A DNA stretch of 64,000 nt, from NCBI RefSeq assembly GCF_000091325.1, contig NC_014012.1, forward strand, positions 992,001 to 1,056,000. The letters are read 5' to 3'. The DNA comes from Shewanella violacea DSS12 (GTDB lineage Bacteria > Pseudomonadota > Gammaproteobacteria > Enterobacterales > Shewanellaceae). The position numbers were made by a program, and so were the translations under genes. The notes beneath the pieces are model-generated. The model did not search any database. It saw nothing but the letters and a program-made list of their open reading frames with translations, and was not told where the DNA came from. This document shows positions 27,199 through 35,737 of the stretch, piece by piece; position 1 is the stretch's first letter; every line of letters starts with the position of its first letter.

Positions 27199-29319
27199 CT
27201 ATTTGATCACGCATTCAGGCAGAGCGAAGCTAGCTGGATATGAGCCTTGGAAGCCAATTGAGTGAGTTTGTCCGGGCGCGATGGATTGTGTGTGATTAGC
27301 GCCTGAGATTTGTATTGTGTGATTGTCTATCTGGGTGTAGTTGGCACTCCAACCATTGCCAAGCACAACTTGGTTGGCAAAGATCAAGTCTGCCGACCAA
27401 TTTGAAACCGTTTCTGACCCCGAGTTAGCGATCAGAATTCCATCTAACACAAATCCACCAGGCCAGATATTTTGTCTGCCTAAGCTACAGCTGACCGTTG
27501 GAGATATGACCGAGATGTCTACCGAGCTGGCGAGAGTCAGTTCTTGTTGGTTACTATCTATGGCAGTGACAGTAACACTGTGTGTGCCAAGTTCAGTTCC
27601 GACTGCAAAAATGGCATCTGATCCATTTAAAATAATCTGTGTCTCGCCAGCAAAGTGCGCTTTAAATCCTGCAGCATTGGTGAAATTAGCCGATACCATC
27701 AGGTTTTTTCCTTGCTCGAAGGATTCACCATTGGAGGGGGAGGTAATTTCAATGCTTGCCGGTAGGACGTCGAGAGCATTGAGGCTAATAGTATCGCTTA
27801 CCTCGGTGAGCTCGCCATTATCTAGTCCGATTAGCTGCACCACAAAGCTACTGGGTGTTGTGGGAGCTTGGACTGTGATGCTACCCGTTTCACTTGTCGC
27901 CACTAGCTGTGCGTCGATATAGGCATTGACGCTATCAAGTTTATTCTTGTCGTAATTAATCACAACTTCGGACTTGGTCAGTACATTGGCATTAGTGGCT
28001 GGAGATGAGATCGACAGTGATGGAGAAAGCGATGCATAATACTCTGCGACGTTAGTACCATGCCCTTCACCACCTAAGGTAACTTGATGATCTAGACCGA
28101 TAAACTGGCCCTTATCATCCTTCCAGAGTGTAGGTTCAAATAGGGTGTATTTTTCTTCATCCCAGGTGACCCAGTCGTTCTTTAACAGTCCCCCCGTGTC
28201 ACCTGAATTTGGATTGATACACCAGAATGTATGATGTAGCTCATGCTCTATGATTAAATCTCTAATCGCCAGCATCCACTTCTCGTTATCGCCACCATCC
28301 ATGAATCCGCCCCACTCACCGATAAGCAGTGGCGCGATGTTTTCTTCATGGATAAACATCCAATTATCTTTCCATACATCTTGATATAGGGTGTCCTTGT
28401 TGAATCCTTCATAAAACCAATCTTGTAGGAAGACTAAGGGGCCATAATCGTGGGGGGAGTACATGAGTTGGTCTTGGTTAGCGCCAAGATTGATAGGATG
28501 ATCTCTCACTCCACGAAGATTGCCTCCCCACCAGTTATTGTGATAATCATTCTTGTCTTGTGAGGTCCAGTTCTCGCCATCAATCGGGTAAGACTGTATG
28601 CCTTCGCACATGACAATTAGATTCGGGTTGATGGCCAGAATACGGTTCGATGCCGTTTCGCAGGCATATTTCCAGTTGTTCTCATCGGTTGAATCGTCCC
28701 ACTTGGCAAAATTGGTGTCGCCATAAGGGGTGCCGTGAGGCTCATTTTCGATATCCATGGCGAGGATAGTGTCATCATCTTGATAGCGGGCAGTGATCCA
28801 CTCCCAGCTCGAATAAAATATCTCGGATGTTATCTCACCCTTGTACCACATAGTTTCCACATGGCCTGAGTTATCCGCCTTGGCACTGTGGGCATCTAAT
28901 AAGATTTTAATACCATATTTTTTAGCGGTAGCAAGCAGGATATCGAATATTTGCAGATCTGTTTTACCTACAAGGTCTGGGTTTGAAGCGGTATTAACGT
29001 TAGGTAGCGTTGTTTTTCCTTGGCTCCACTCATACATGAGTTCTGTAGAGATAGGCAGACGCAGGATATTGATACCGCGTTCAGAGATAGTCTTTAAGGT
29101 ATCGCCTAAATTAACTGACCAGAGCCCATGTAGCACTCTTTCGCTGGCATTTAGACCAAACCAGTTTGCCCCGGTTAACCAAACTTGTTGGCCTTGCATG
29201 TCGACAACTTTATTGCCTTCAACATGTAGCCAGTCATCATTATTTTGCGGGCTAGCAAGCAAGTGACTGCTCATTATTAAGCTTGTAGCTGCAACGACCA
29301 TTTTAATTTTAAAATTCAT
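27199..29319 (-). CDS. GH5 endoglucanase with Ig-like domains and CBM2
   Basis: The 706-residue secreted protein has a signal peptide ending HLLA. Residues about 28-400 form a GH5 catalytic barrel with the acid/base E193 in DIENEPHG and the nucleophile E335 in GEWGG, plus the SPHDYGP substrate-binding segment. The subfamily looks closest to GH5_1, which is tentative. Two Ig-like segments (about 430-520 and 525-610) and a C-terminal CBM2 (about 612-706) follow. The third surface Trp of that CBM2 is not seen. A TTAGGA site precedes the ATG. GH5 makes internal cuts that feed the two GH6 enzymes encoded on either side. Confidence 0.93.
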   Translation of the reverse strand: MNFKIKMVVAATSLIMSSHLLASPQNNDDWLHVEGNKVVDMQGQQVWLTGANWFGLNASERVLHGLWSVNLGDTLKTISERGINILRLPISTELMYEWSQGKTTLPNVNTASNPDLVGKTDLQIFDILLATAKKYGIKILLDAHSAKADNSGHVETMWYKGEITSEIFYSSWEWITARYQDDDTILAMDIENEPHGTPYGDTNFAKWDDSTDENNWKYACETASNRILAINPNLIVMCEGIQSYPIDGENWTSQDKNDYHNNWWGGNLRGVRDHPINLGANQDQLMYSPHDYGPLVFLQDWFYEGFNKDTLYQDVWKDNWMFIHEENIAPLLIGEWGGFMDGGDNEKWMLAIRDLIIEHELHHTFWCINPNSGDTGGLLKNDWVTWDEEKYTLFEPTLWKDDKGQFIGLDHQVTLGGEGHGTNVAEYYASLSPSLSISSPATNANVLTKSEVVINYDKNKLDSVNAYIDAQLVATSETGSITVQAPTTPSSFVVQLIGLDNGELTEVSDTISLNALDVLPASIEITSPSNGESFEQGKNLMVSANFTNAAGFKAHFAGETQIILNGSDAIFAVGTELGTHSVTVTAIDSNQQELTLASSVDISVISPTVSCSLGRQNIWPGGFVLDGILIANSGSETVSNWSADLIFANQVVLGNGWSANYTQIDNHTIQISGANHTQSIAPGQTHSIGFQGSYPASFALPECVIK

Positions 29320-29477
29320 AAATTATTCCTAACTTAAGTTATTATTATTTATTTTTATTTTTATTTGAACTTAGAACCATTCTTTCGTTTGAGAAAAAAC
29401 GGGTCTTTATTCTGTGGTACACAGGTTTACTGTTACTCTTTATTCCCTTGCAGGATTGAAGCTGTGGCCGCTATGGC

Positions 29478-31688
29478 CTAAAGCTCTGGATGAGCATTTT
29501 CTACCAGCATTTTAAATTGCTCATGGAACCAGGCACCAGCAGATGGTGCTCCATTCATGGCACCGGTTAACACGCCGCCGGAGGTGGTAAATTCTGGGCT
29601 GCACATGGGATCGAAGCTTTTTCCTTCCTCGTCGGGAGTGGTTTGAGATGCATCGCTGGTACCATCAGACTCCCCTGGAGGCTTTATCCACACATAAGCC
29701 TGAATCACACTAGTGCTACCAAATGGGAGAGTTTCAGGTCTAGCCCCTATTCCTGCTCCGCTTGAGTTGCACCAATTACCTCGATGGGCACGGCGGTCTA
29801 GCTTACTATCCATGACATATTGATCTTCATTGCTGGCATCTTCGTTAGGGGAGGTTGGTCTATCGGATGCGCCCCAACCATTACGTGAGGTGTCGATCAG
29901 CATGGCTAAGCTTGTTGGAAACCCTTTGGCGACAAATTCTGCGTGTAGGGATTGAGCGAAATCTTTTTCATCAAATACCGGATTCCACTCGTAGTAACTG
30001 CTGGATTTAATTCCCATGAAGTCACCATCAAAATCAAACTCTGGGTCGGGTAAAAATATCTCTTCTGCCGGGGTGTAGTTCGCTACATTTGAGATAAATC
30101 CATCGAGTACGGACATGTCGCCATCTGCAACACCTGCAACTACACTGGTATACAGGTCGATTGCTCCGCGCATATTGGTATCCCAACCTAACCAACCCGA
30201 GTGAGCTATATCTAAATAGCTATAGACATTATCGAGCCGAGAAAAGCGCGATAACGCATATTGCACGCCCTCAACATAAGTACCATTACTGTTGACGATT
30301 CCACATTTCAACACTCGGGTATTAGTCACTAGGTTGGGCAGTGAATCAGGCTCAATCACTGCGATGATACGTAGGTCTTCGAAGCGGGGAGCGGCGGCGA
30401 TATTAGCGATAGTGTCAATATAGTCGTGTTTATAAATTTCAAGCCCGCCTTCGGCCGCGTTTAAGGTGCCATTTGAGGCTAGGGCGGCGCAATCTCTGTC
30501 AGGTAAGTTATAAACAACAATTGAGACTGTAATAGGTACGCCGACACGTTTCTGAGCCAAAGCATTGTCGAAATGCTGCTCTAAACTTAGACGCCCACTG
30601 TTGATCTCTCCGCCATAGATAGCATCAATTCTGTCTAACCAAACTGCAGTCGCTTGTTGTTTAACTTGAGCCATCTTGGCTTGTAAATGAGGAGCGGACT
30701 CTAATGCCATAGATGCATCGACAAACTTGGCATAATCAGGGTTTATGTAGCTGGTGGTTCCGAGGAAGGGGTTGGCAACGTGTTGACCTGTGGCGCCATC
30801 ATAGGTCACTAGAAGTTCAGTTCTGATTTGGGTATTGCTGCTACCATCGGAAACATTCAAGGTTACGGTATAAAGACCATGAGCTGCATATTGGTGGTAA
30901 GTATTAATACCCGATTGAGATGTGCCATCACCAAAGGACCATAAATAACTGAGTGCATCACCTTCTGGATCACTTGAGTTACTGGCATTAAAGGAGAGGG
31001 CTAATCCGTCATGAATGGTGTTGAAACTAGCAAGAGGAGCTTGGTTAGGCACTAGGCTTTTAATATTTAATTCAATGCTATGTTCGTCAATGACGAGTCC
31101 ATCACTGACAGTTAAGGTGACGATGTAACTACCAAGGCTTGAGAATGAATGCTCTGTGTTAACACCTTCACCTAAGGTTTCATCCCCAAAATCCCAGCTG
31201 TAGGTCAATTCGTCACCATCGGCATCACGGGTCGCAGAGGCATCGAAGCTGATATCCAAACCCGATTCTATAATAGTGAAACTAGTCATTGGCGCGCTGT
31301 TATTAGCTTCTCTAGTGCAAATTTCTCCAGATATTTTGGGCGTTGAAGCAGCTTTGTTGGGGATGCCTTTCTCACCTTGAATGCCAAATGTAATCGTCTC
31401 TCCGGGTTGGATTAGATTATTCCACACTAGGTTACTGGCCAAATAGGGGCTATTACCGGAAAAGGTTGAGTTCCATGCTGATGAAACTGTGGAGCCATCT
31501 AGGTATTGCCAGCTTACTTGCCAGCCATCAATGAGAGTTTCGCCGGTGTTTTTAAGCTGTATTGCACCAACAAAACCTGTTTCCCACTCATTTTCAATAG
31601 AATAATCACACTTAACAGCTGCATTAGCTTGGAGCGTAGCCAGTAACATGCTTGTGAGCGTCACTCCCTTTATTAAGCCAGATCTCAT
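29478..31688 (-). CDS. Secreted GH6 cellulase with CBM2 and two PKD domains (first copy in locus)
   Basis: The 736-residue protein starts at the ATG at 31688, preceded by AAGGAT; the in-frame TTG at 31703 overlaps that ribosome site and is rejected. A signal peptide ends QANA. Residues about 27-125 are a CBM2 with all three Trp (NEWETGF, SSAWNST, LVWNNL). Two PKD domains (about 130-300) are followed by a GH6 domain (about 305-735) with D399 in YNLPDRDCAA, the IEPDSLPNLVTN strand and D675 in IKPPGESDG. It shares its layout with the GH6 gene at 18282 but lacks that protein's proline run and C-terminal domain. It is first in the locus, and a LacI-type palindrome lies about 90 bases upstream. Confidence 0.94.
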   Translation of the reverse strand: MRSGLIKGVTLTSMLLATLQANAAVKCDYSIENEWETGFVGAIQLKNTGETLIDGWQVSWQYLDGSTVSSAWNSTFSGNSPYLASNLVWNNLIQPGETITFGIQGEKGIPNKAASTPKISGEICTREANNSAPMTSFTIIESGLDISFDASATRDADGDELTYSWDFGDETLGEGVNTEHSFSSLGSYIVTLTVSDGLVIDEHSIELNIKSLVPNQAPLASFNTIHDGLALSFNASNSSDPEGDALSYLWSFGDGTSQSGINTYHQYAAHGLYTVTLNVSDGSSNTQIRTELLVTYDGATGQHVANPFLGTTSYINPDYAKFVDASMALESAPHLQAKMAQVKQQATAVWLDRIDAIYGGEINSGRLSLEQHFDNALAQKRVGVPITVSIVVYNLPDRDCAALASNGTLNAAEGGLEIYKHDYIDTIANIAAAPRFEDLRIIAVIEPDSLPNLVTNTRVLKCGIVNSNGTYVEGVQYALSRFSRLDNVYSYLDIAHSGWLGWDTNMRGAIDLYTSVVAGVADGDMSVLDGFISNVANYTPAEEIFLPDPEFDFDGDFMGIKSSSYYEWNPVFDEKDFAQSLHAEFVAKGFPTSLAMLIDTSRNGWGASDRPTSPNEDASNEDQYVMDSKLDRRAHRGNWCNSSGAGIGARPETLPFGSTSVIQAYVWIKPPGESDGTSDASQTTPDEEGKSFDPMCSPEFTTSGGVLTGAMNGAPSAGAWFHEQFKMLVENAHPEL

Positions 31689-31775
31689 ATCAATATCCTT
31701 CAATAAGTTATTATCATCATGTGAAAAATAATTACAGCCTTTAACGTCACGGATAGTTAATTACCACACGTTATT

Positions 31776-31789
31776 TGTAAGCGCTTACA
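31776..31789. promoter_or_regulatory. LacI-family-type operator upstream of GH6
   Basis: TGTAAGCGCTTACA is a perfect 14-base palindrome with the central CG typical of LacI/GalR-type operators. A second half-site (CGTAAGCGT) follows at about 31792-31800. It lies about 90 bases before the GH6 start. No LacI-family gene is in the window, so the regulator would be encoded elsewhere. Confidence 0.6.
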
Positions 31790-32821
31790 TTCGTAAGCGT
31801 AAAAACTCCAAAAAAATCTTGATTCCAGTCTTTGTTTAGATTGCTTATATTTTTGTACCTCTCAATTCACATTTATGCAACAACTTATTTTCAGATGGTA
31901 ATAATTAAAATAATATTATCATTGTGATTTCTACTCGGGTTAACCCTCTCTATTAGCTATTTAAATATGTACAGCCGACATTTTTTGGTCGCGAATATTT
32001 GGTTATGGCATTTATTTGGCGATAGAGAGTGATTAGTGAACTTATCTAATGAATATGTATAGGTTTAAATTTATTTTGTTCAAATAAGATTATTACTATC
32101 AACTGTTTGCTGTATCTTTATGTGTTTTATTAGGAGGCGAGGTGAATACATATTGGCTAAGGTGTCGAAGGGGGGATTTCTTATTTTAAGAAGTAATTTT
32201 TTATTTAAATTACTTGGCGTCAATATTGCTACGCTTGTTTTTTTTCTGTCATCCGTACAAGTTTTAAAGTAGAGGTTGGCATGTATAGTGTCGGCGTAAA
32301 CAATATATATTGTGTATATAATAAATTAATATAATTAAATGATTATTTATTATAAAACATCAATAGCTCTATTATGTCGGGGGGATTGCTAGTACTTGCT
32401 GCTATTGAGGAGATTGTATAAATAGGACATCTAGTGGTTTAGTAATATTAGCCAAGGGTGGATACCTAAGCCTGTATCTTGCGTATATTCTTAGCGAATA
32501 AACGCCATCGACCCATGATCCCTGTGATTTGACGCCGTTCCAACCCCAGTGTCATTTGATAGCACCACAGCTACAATTGATATTACGCTTGTTATAGTGC
32601 AGCTGATCACTAAAACATTAATGACTATGGCTCTATCAGAAGCACTAGAGGCTGTATTCGCCTCCGAGGTACTTTGTTGTTAATTATTCATAGATGTCCT
32701 TGGAGCGGCTTCAGGAGGGGCATATCACTATCTTGTTACCACTTATCCAGGTCTGATTTTTCACAGCCATAGATTTGCGGCTTTAACTTGGCAATCGTTA
32801 TGCTCAACAATCAATCGAGAA

Positions 32822-32876
32822 GAGTGGCGGCACATCCTGGACTCGAACTGTTATGGCATATGATGACGATTATGGC
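32822..32876 (-). pseudogene. Decayed tRNA 3' half
   Basis: Read on the minus strand this piece ends like a tRNA: a T-loop segment CAGTTCGAGTCC, then a GCCGCCA-like 3' end. Upstream of that is CATAATCGTCA, identical to the anticodon region of the intact tRNA at 33179-33255. The spacing between these parts is about 7 bases too long and the acceptor stem no longer pairs. It looks like a partial duplicate of the nearby tRNA gene. Confidence 0.5.
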
Positions 32877-32902
32877 TAGCTTCTAAATTACCGACACAAT
32901 TA

Positions 32903-33001
32903 CCACACCTAGCCATCCCTGGGGTGTGGCATAAGTGTTCCAGACACAAAGTCCACAGTTTGCCATCCTTGGCCTGTGGGCATAAGTGTTCCAGACACAA
33001 A
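32903..33001. repeat. Two tandem copies of a 48-49-bp hairpin-forming unit
   Basis: Copies at 32903-32950 and 32953-33001 share GCCATCC and CATAAGTGTTCCAGACACAA. In each copy the outer arms pair (CCACACC/GGTGTGG in the first, CCACAG/CTGTGG in the second), so the differences keep the pairing. A smaller GTGT/ACAC hairpin follows in each. Confidence 0.75.
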
Positions 33002-33138
33002 AAAGCCCACACTATGTGCAGGCTTCTTTGTTTAAATATCGTGTCTTCTATCAGCCCCCGACCAGAGTTGAACTTTATGTTCAAATAATGCCGCTGGTTT
33101 TAGGAGGGGGAGGGAACTTGCATTAAACACTAGACATG

Positions 33139-33170
33139 AAAAAGCCGCTTGAATTTCTTCAAGCGGCTTA
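33139..33170 (-). terminator. Terminator of the tRNA gene
   Basis: Perfect 12-base arms (AAGCCGCTTGAA/TTCAAGCGGCTT) enclose a short loop and, on the minus strand, run into TTTTT. It lies 9 bases past the tRNA 3' end. Confidence 0.9.
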
Positions 33171-33178
33171 TCATAAAT

Positions 33179-33255
33179 TGGTGGCCCCTCACAGACTCGA
33201 ACTGTGGACCTGACGATTATGAGTCGTATGCTCTAACCAACTGAGCTAAGGGGCC
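33179..33255 (-). tRNA. ileX: tRNA, anticodon CAU; probably tRNA-Ile2 (lysidine type)
   Basis: The 77-base gene folds fully. It has a seven-pair acceptor stem (GGCCCCT/AGGGGCC), a D-arm around AGCTCAGTTGGTTAGAGC, an anticodon arm ACGACTCATAATCGT, a T-arm CACAG-TTCGAGT-CTGTG, and encoded CCA. The anticodon is CAU. The acceptor stem and anticodon stem resemble E. coli ileX rather than elongator tRNA-Met, and in E. coli ileX also lies next to rpoD. I therefore read it as the minor isoleucine tRNA whose C34 is changed to lysidine by TilS to decode AUA. Automated tools often label such genes tRNA-Met. The gene's 3' end faces the accessory region. Confidence 0.92.
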
Positions 33256-33291
33256 GACTAAAGGAAGTCGTCACTACCTAAAGCGACGAGA

Positions 33292-33320
33292 AGTATACGA
33301 AGTTTGAAGGCGCTTGTCAC
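33292..33320 (-). promoter_or_regulatory. tRNA promoter
   Basis: On the minus strand, GTGACA, a 17-base spacer and TATACT lie 37 bases before the tRNA 5' end. A GC-rich TCGTCGC discriminator follows, as usual for stringently controlled stable RNA promoters. Confidence 0.65.
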
Positions 33321-33698
33321 CTGTGTTTTGAAGAGAAATGCTAAATTAAATCCAACTGCTTATCTGTTAATCGATTCGCGCGAAATTTACCTGTTTTTCG
33401 GTATTATTATGAGCAGTTATTTTGTCGGGAACGGGTTGTGATTGTGCCTTGATCACTTTTTCATCATTTATTTTTTGGGGAACGGTCGATTTAATTCTAA
33501 ATTTACTCTTTAATTTTACCTTCAACTTCAAACTTTTGGACTTAACCTCTGAGTTAGCTCTTAGTATGAGGGGGGCTTATTTGAATATGACTTAATTTGA
33601 ATGTCCTTAATCTTGGACGATTTAATTTAATGGGAGTTAATTTAGTAAGGGGAGGCTGCGTTTTTTGAGAGAGGGGATTGAGGAAGTAATGAGGGAAA
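33321..33698. other. Intergenic region between tRNA-Ile2 promoter and rpoD terminator
   Basis: AT-rich sequence with repeated TTTAATTT-like tracts. I see no gene, repeat family or clear regulatory site in it. Confidence 0.5.
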
Positions 33699-33729
33699 CA
33701 AAAAGCCCCACCATAAATGGCAGGGCTTT
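33699..33729 (-). terminator. Terminator after rpoD
   Basis: On the minus strand AAAGCCCTGCCAT pairs with ATGGTGGGGCTTT (one wobble) and a TTTTTG run follows. It starts 36 bases past the rpoD stop. Confidence 0.85.
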
Positions 33730-33764
33730 CGAGTTTTCAGTTAGCTAATGCTTAACCTCGGCTC

Positions 33765-35609
33765 TTACTCATCAAGGAAAGACTTGAGGATTTCTGAGCG
33801 AGAAGGGTGACGTAGTTTACGCAGCGCCTTAGCTTCAATTTGACGAATACGCTCACGGGTTACGTCAAACTGCTTACCAACCTCTTCGAGAGTATGGTCG
33901 GTGTTCATGTCGATACCGAAACGCATACGCAATACCTTAGCTTCACGGGCCGTTAGACCTGCTAATACTTCGTGAGTTGCGTTTCGTAGGCTCTCGCCTG
34001 TTGCTGAGTCCAAAGGCAGTTCGAGAGTGGTATCCTCGATGAAATCACCTAAGTGCGAATCTTCGTCATCACCGATAGGTGTTTCCATTGAGATAGGCTC
34101 TTTGGCAATCTTAAGTACCTTACGGATCTTATCTTCAGGCATCAGCATACGCTCAGCCAGCTCTTCAGGAGTCGGCTCGCGGCCCATTTCCTGTAGCATC
34201 TGACGAGAAATACGGTTCAACTTGTTAATTGTCTCAATCATATGCACTGGGATACGAATCGTTCTTGCCTGATCGGCAATTGAGCGAGTGATCGCCTGAC
34301 GGATCCACCAAGTAGCGTAGGTTGAGAACTTATAACCACGACGATATTCGAACTTATCAACCGCTTTCATCAAGCCGATGTTACCTTCCTGAATAAGATC
34401 CAGGAACTGCAAACCACGGTTGGTGTACTTTTTAGCGATAGAGATAACCAGACGTAAGTTAGCTTCTACCATCTCTTTCTTAGCGCGACGAGCCTTAGCT
34501 TCACCGATCGACATACGACGGTTGATGTCTTTGATAGACGCAATCGCGAGTCCGGTTTCTTTCTCGATAATATCGAGCTTGAAGCGACAACGACGAACGT
34601 CAGGCTCGATCATCTTTAAACCTTCAGCATAAGGTTTCTTAGAGGCGAGTTCGGTGTCAAACCAGGCTATGCTGCTTTCGTCGGCGGTATAGCCCTTAAC
34701 GAAGTTTTTCTTAGGCATCTTAGCTTGTTCGACACAGAGCTTCATGATCAAACGTTCTTGAACACGGACCTTATCCATGGTGGCACGCATGTTCTTGACT
34801 AAGCGGTCGAACTGCTTAGGCATGAGACGGAATTCTTTAAATAATTCACCAATCTCAAACAGGGCAACGGTTGCTTCAGGATGGCCACGACCTTTGTCTG
34901 CGATGATCTTCAGCGTGTTCTCATGTACTTCTCTTAGCTGAGTGAAGCGCTCTTTAGATTCTTCAGGATCCGGTCCTTTTGGACCTTCCTCTTCTTCATC
35001 TTCATCATCATCCTTCGAGTCATCCTTTGAGTCATCTTTGTCGCGCTCACTTTGTGACAAATCTGAACCAATGTGAGTAGCCGTTGGGGCAATATCAGCG
35101 GCATTAGGGTCGATAAAACCTGAGATGATATCGGATAGACGAACTTCTTCGGCTTCATAGCGATCGAACTGATCGAGGATCGAGGCAATCGCTGGAGGGT
35201 ACTCAGCGACCGATGCTTGAACGGTATAAATTCCTTCTTCGATACGTTTAGCGATAACGATCTCGCCTTCACGGGTAAGAAGTTCAACAGTACCCATTTC
35301 ACGCATATACATGCGGACTGGATCTGTTGTACGACCAAGCTCGGCCTCTACCGTTGCAAGTGCAGCGGCAGCTTCTTCTGCAGCATCATCATCTGTGCTG
35401 TCTTCTGTCATCATGATTTCATCAGCATCCGGCGCCTGTTCATAGACGCGAATACCCATGTCATTAATCATCTGGACAATATCTTCGATCTGGTCTGCAT
35501 CGACCATATCAGCAGGCAAGTGATCATTCACTTCTGCATAGGTTAAGTAGCCTTGCTCTTTACCTTTAGCTAGCAACAATTTAAGTTGCGACTGAGGAGT
35601 GTGCTCCAT
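33765..35609 (-). CDS. rpoD: RNA polymerase sigma-70 (housekeeping sigma factor)
   Basis: The 614-residue protein is collinear with E. coli sigma-70 (613). The ATG at 35609 gives the standard [13 protein letters not shown] start; the in-frame ATG three codons earlier lacks a ribosome site. Region 1.1 is at the start and region 1.2 at about 100-130. A non-conserved region carries a run of about 25 mostly acidic residues near 195-220. Region 2 holds [19 protein letters not shown] and the -10-reading [16 protein letters not shown]. Region 4.2 ends the protein ([20 protein letters not shown]). It directs core polymerase to most promoters. It is the last gene of rpsU-yqeY-dnaG-rpoD. Confidence 0.99.
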   Translation of the reverse strand: MEHTPQSQLKLLLAKGKEQGYLTYAEVNDHLPADMVDADQIEDIVQMINDMGIRVYEQAPDADEIMMTEDSTDDDAAEEAAAALATVEAELGRTTDPVRMYMREMGTVELLTREGEIVIAKRIEEGIYTVQASVAEYPPAIASILDQFDRYEAEEVRLSDIISGFIDPNAADIAPTATHIGSDLSQSERDKDDSKDDSKDDDEDEEEEGPKGPDPEESKERFTQLREVHENTLKIIADKGRGHPEATVALFEIGELFKEFRLMPKQFDRLVKNMRATMDKVRVQERLIMKLCVEQAKMPKKNFVKGYTADESSIAWFDTELASKKPYAEGLKMIEPDVRRCRFKLDIIEKETGLAIASIKDINRRMSIGEAKARRAKKEMVEANLRLVISIAKKYTNRGLQFLDLIQEGNIGLMKAVDKFEYRRGYKFSTYATWWIRQAITRSIADQARTIRIPVHMIETINKLNRISRQMLQEMGREPTPEELAERMLMPEDKIRKVLKIAKEPISMETPIGDDEDSHLGDFIEDTTLELPLDSATGESLRNATHEVLAGLTAREAKVLRMRFGIDMNTDHTLEEVGKQFDVTRERIRQIEAKALRKLRHPSRSEILKSFLDE

Positions 35610-35737
35610 AGATATCATCCAAGTTGGGTAACGGTTAAAACGACGGGCAATAATTTATCGCCACGCAAATCGTCGATTATAGCCTTGTGTGCTTCCGTGT
35701 GCTAGTACAAGTACTTAGTTTTAAGACATAAAAGGTC

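Larger units (their letters stand above)
31689..33138. other. Non-coding region, about 1.45 kb, at the edge of the cellulase locus
   Basis: The first 120 bases are the GH6 control region. About 31890-32420 is very AT-rich without a convincing gene. From 32460 on the base composition rises and fragments appear: a possible ORF remnant at 32466-32570 (minus), a decayed tRNA at 32822-32876, a tandem hairpin repeat at 32903-33001, and a weakly tRNA-like T-arm segment near 33055-33090. I see no intact gene. Confidence 0.6.

Noticed and set aside
27341..27922. 193-codon plus-strand ORF inside the GH5 gene
   Set aside because: It is antisense to a well-supported GH5-CBM2 gene and has no family pattern.
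31720..31736. Possible CRP site before the GH6 gene (TGTGA...TTACA)
   Set aside because: The half-sites are one base too far apart and the second half is a poor match to TCACA.
32851..33084. 77-codon minus-strand ORF with an internal LCLEHLC repeat
   Set aside because: It is produced by reading through the tandem hairpin repeat and part of the tRNA relic. It has no ribosome site or protein-like composition.
33045..33095. Second decayed tRNA near the tandem hairpin repeat
   Set aside because: Only a short T-arm-like piece (agagttgaact) resembles the intact gene, which is too little to call a relic.
33179..33255. tRNA-Met assignment for the CAU tRNA
   Set aside because: The acceptor and anticodon stems and the rpoD context fit tRNA-Ile2 better.
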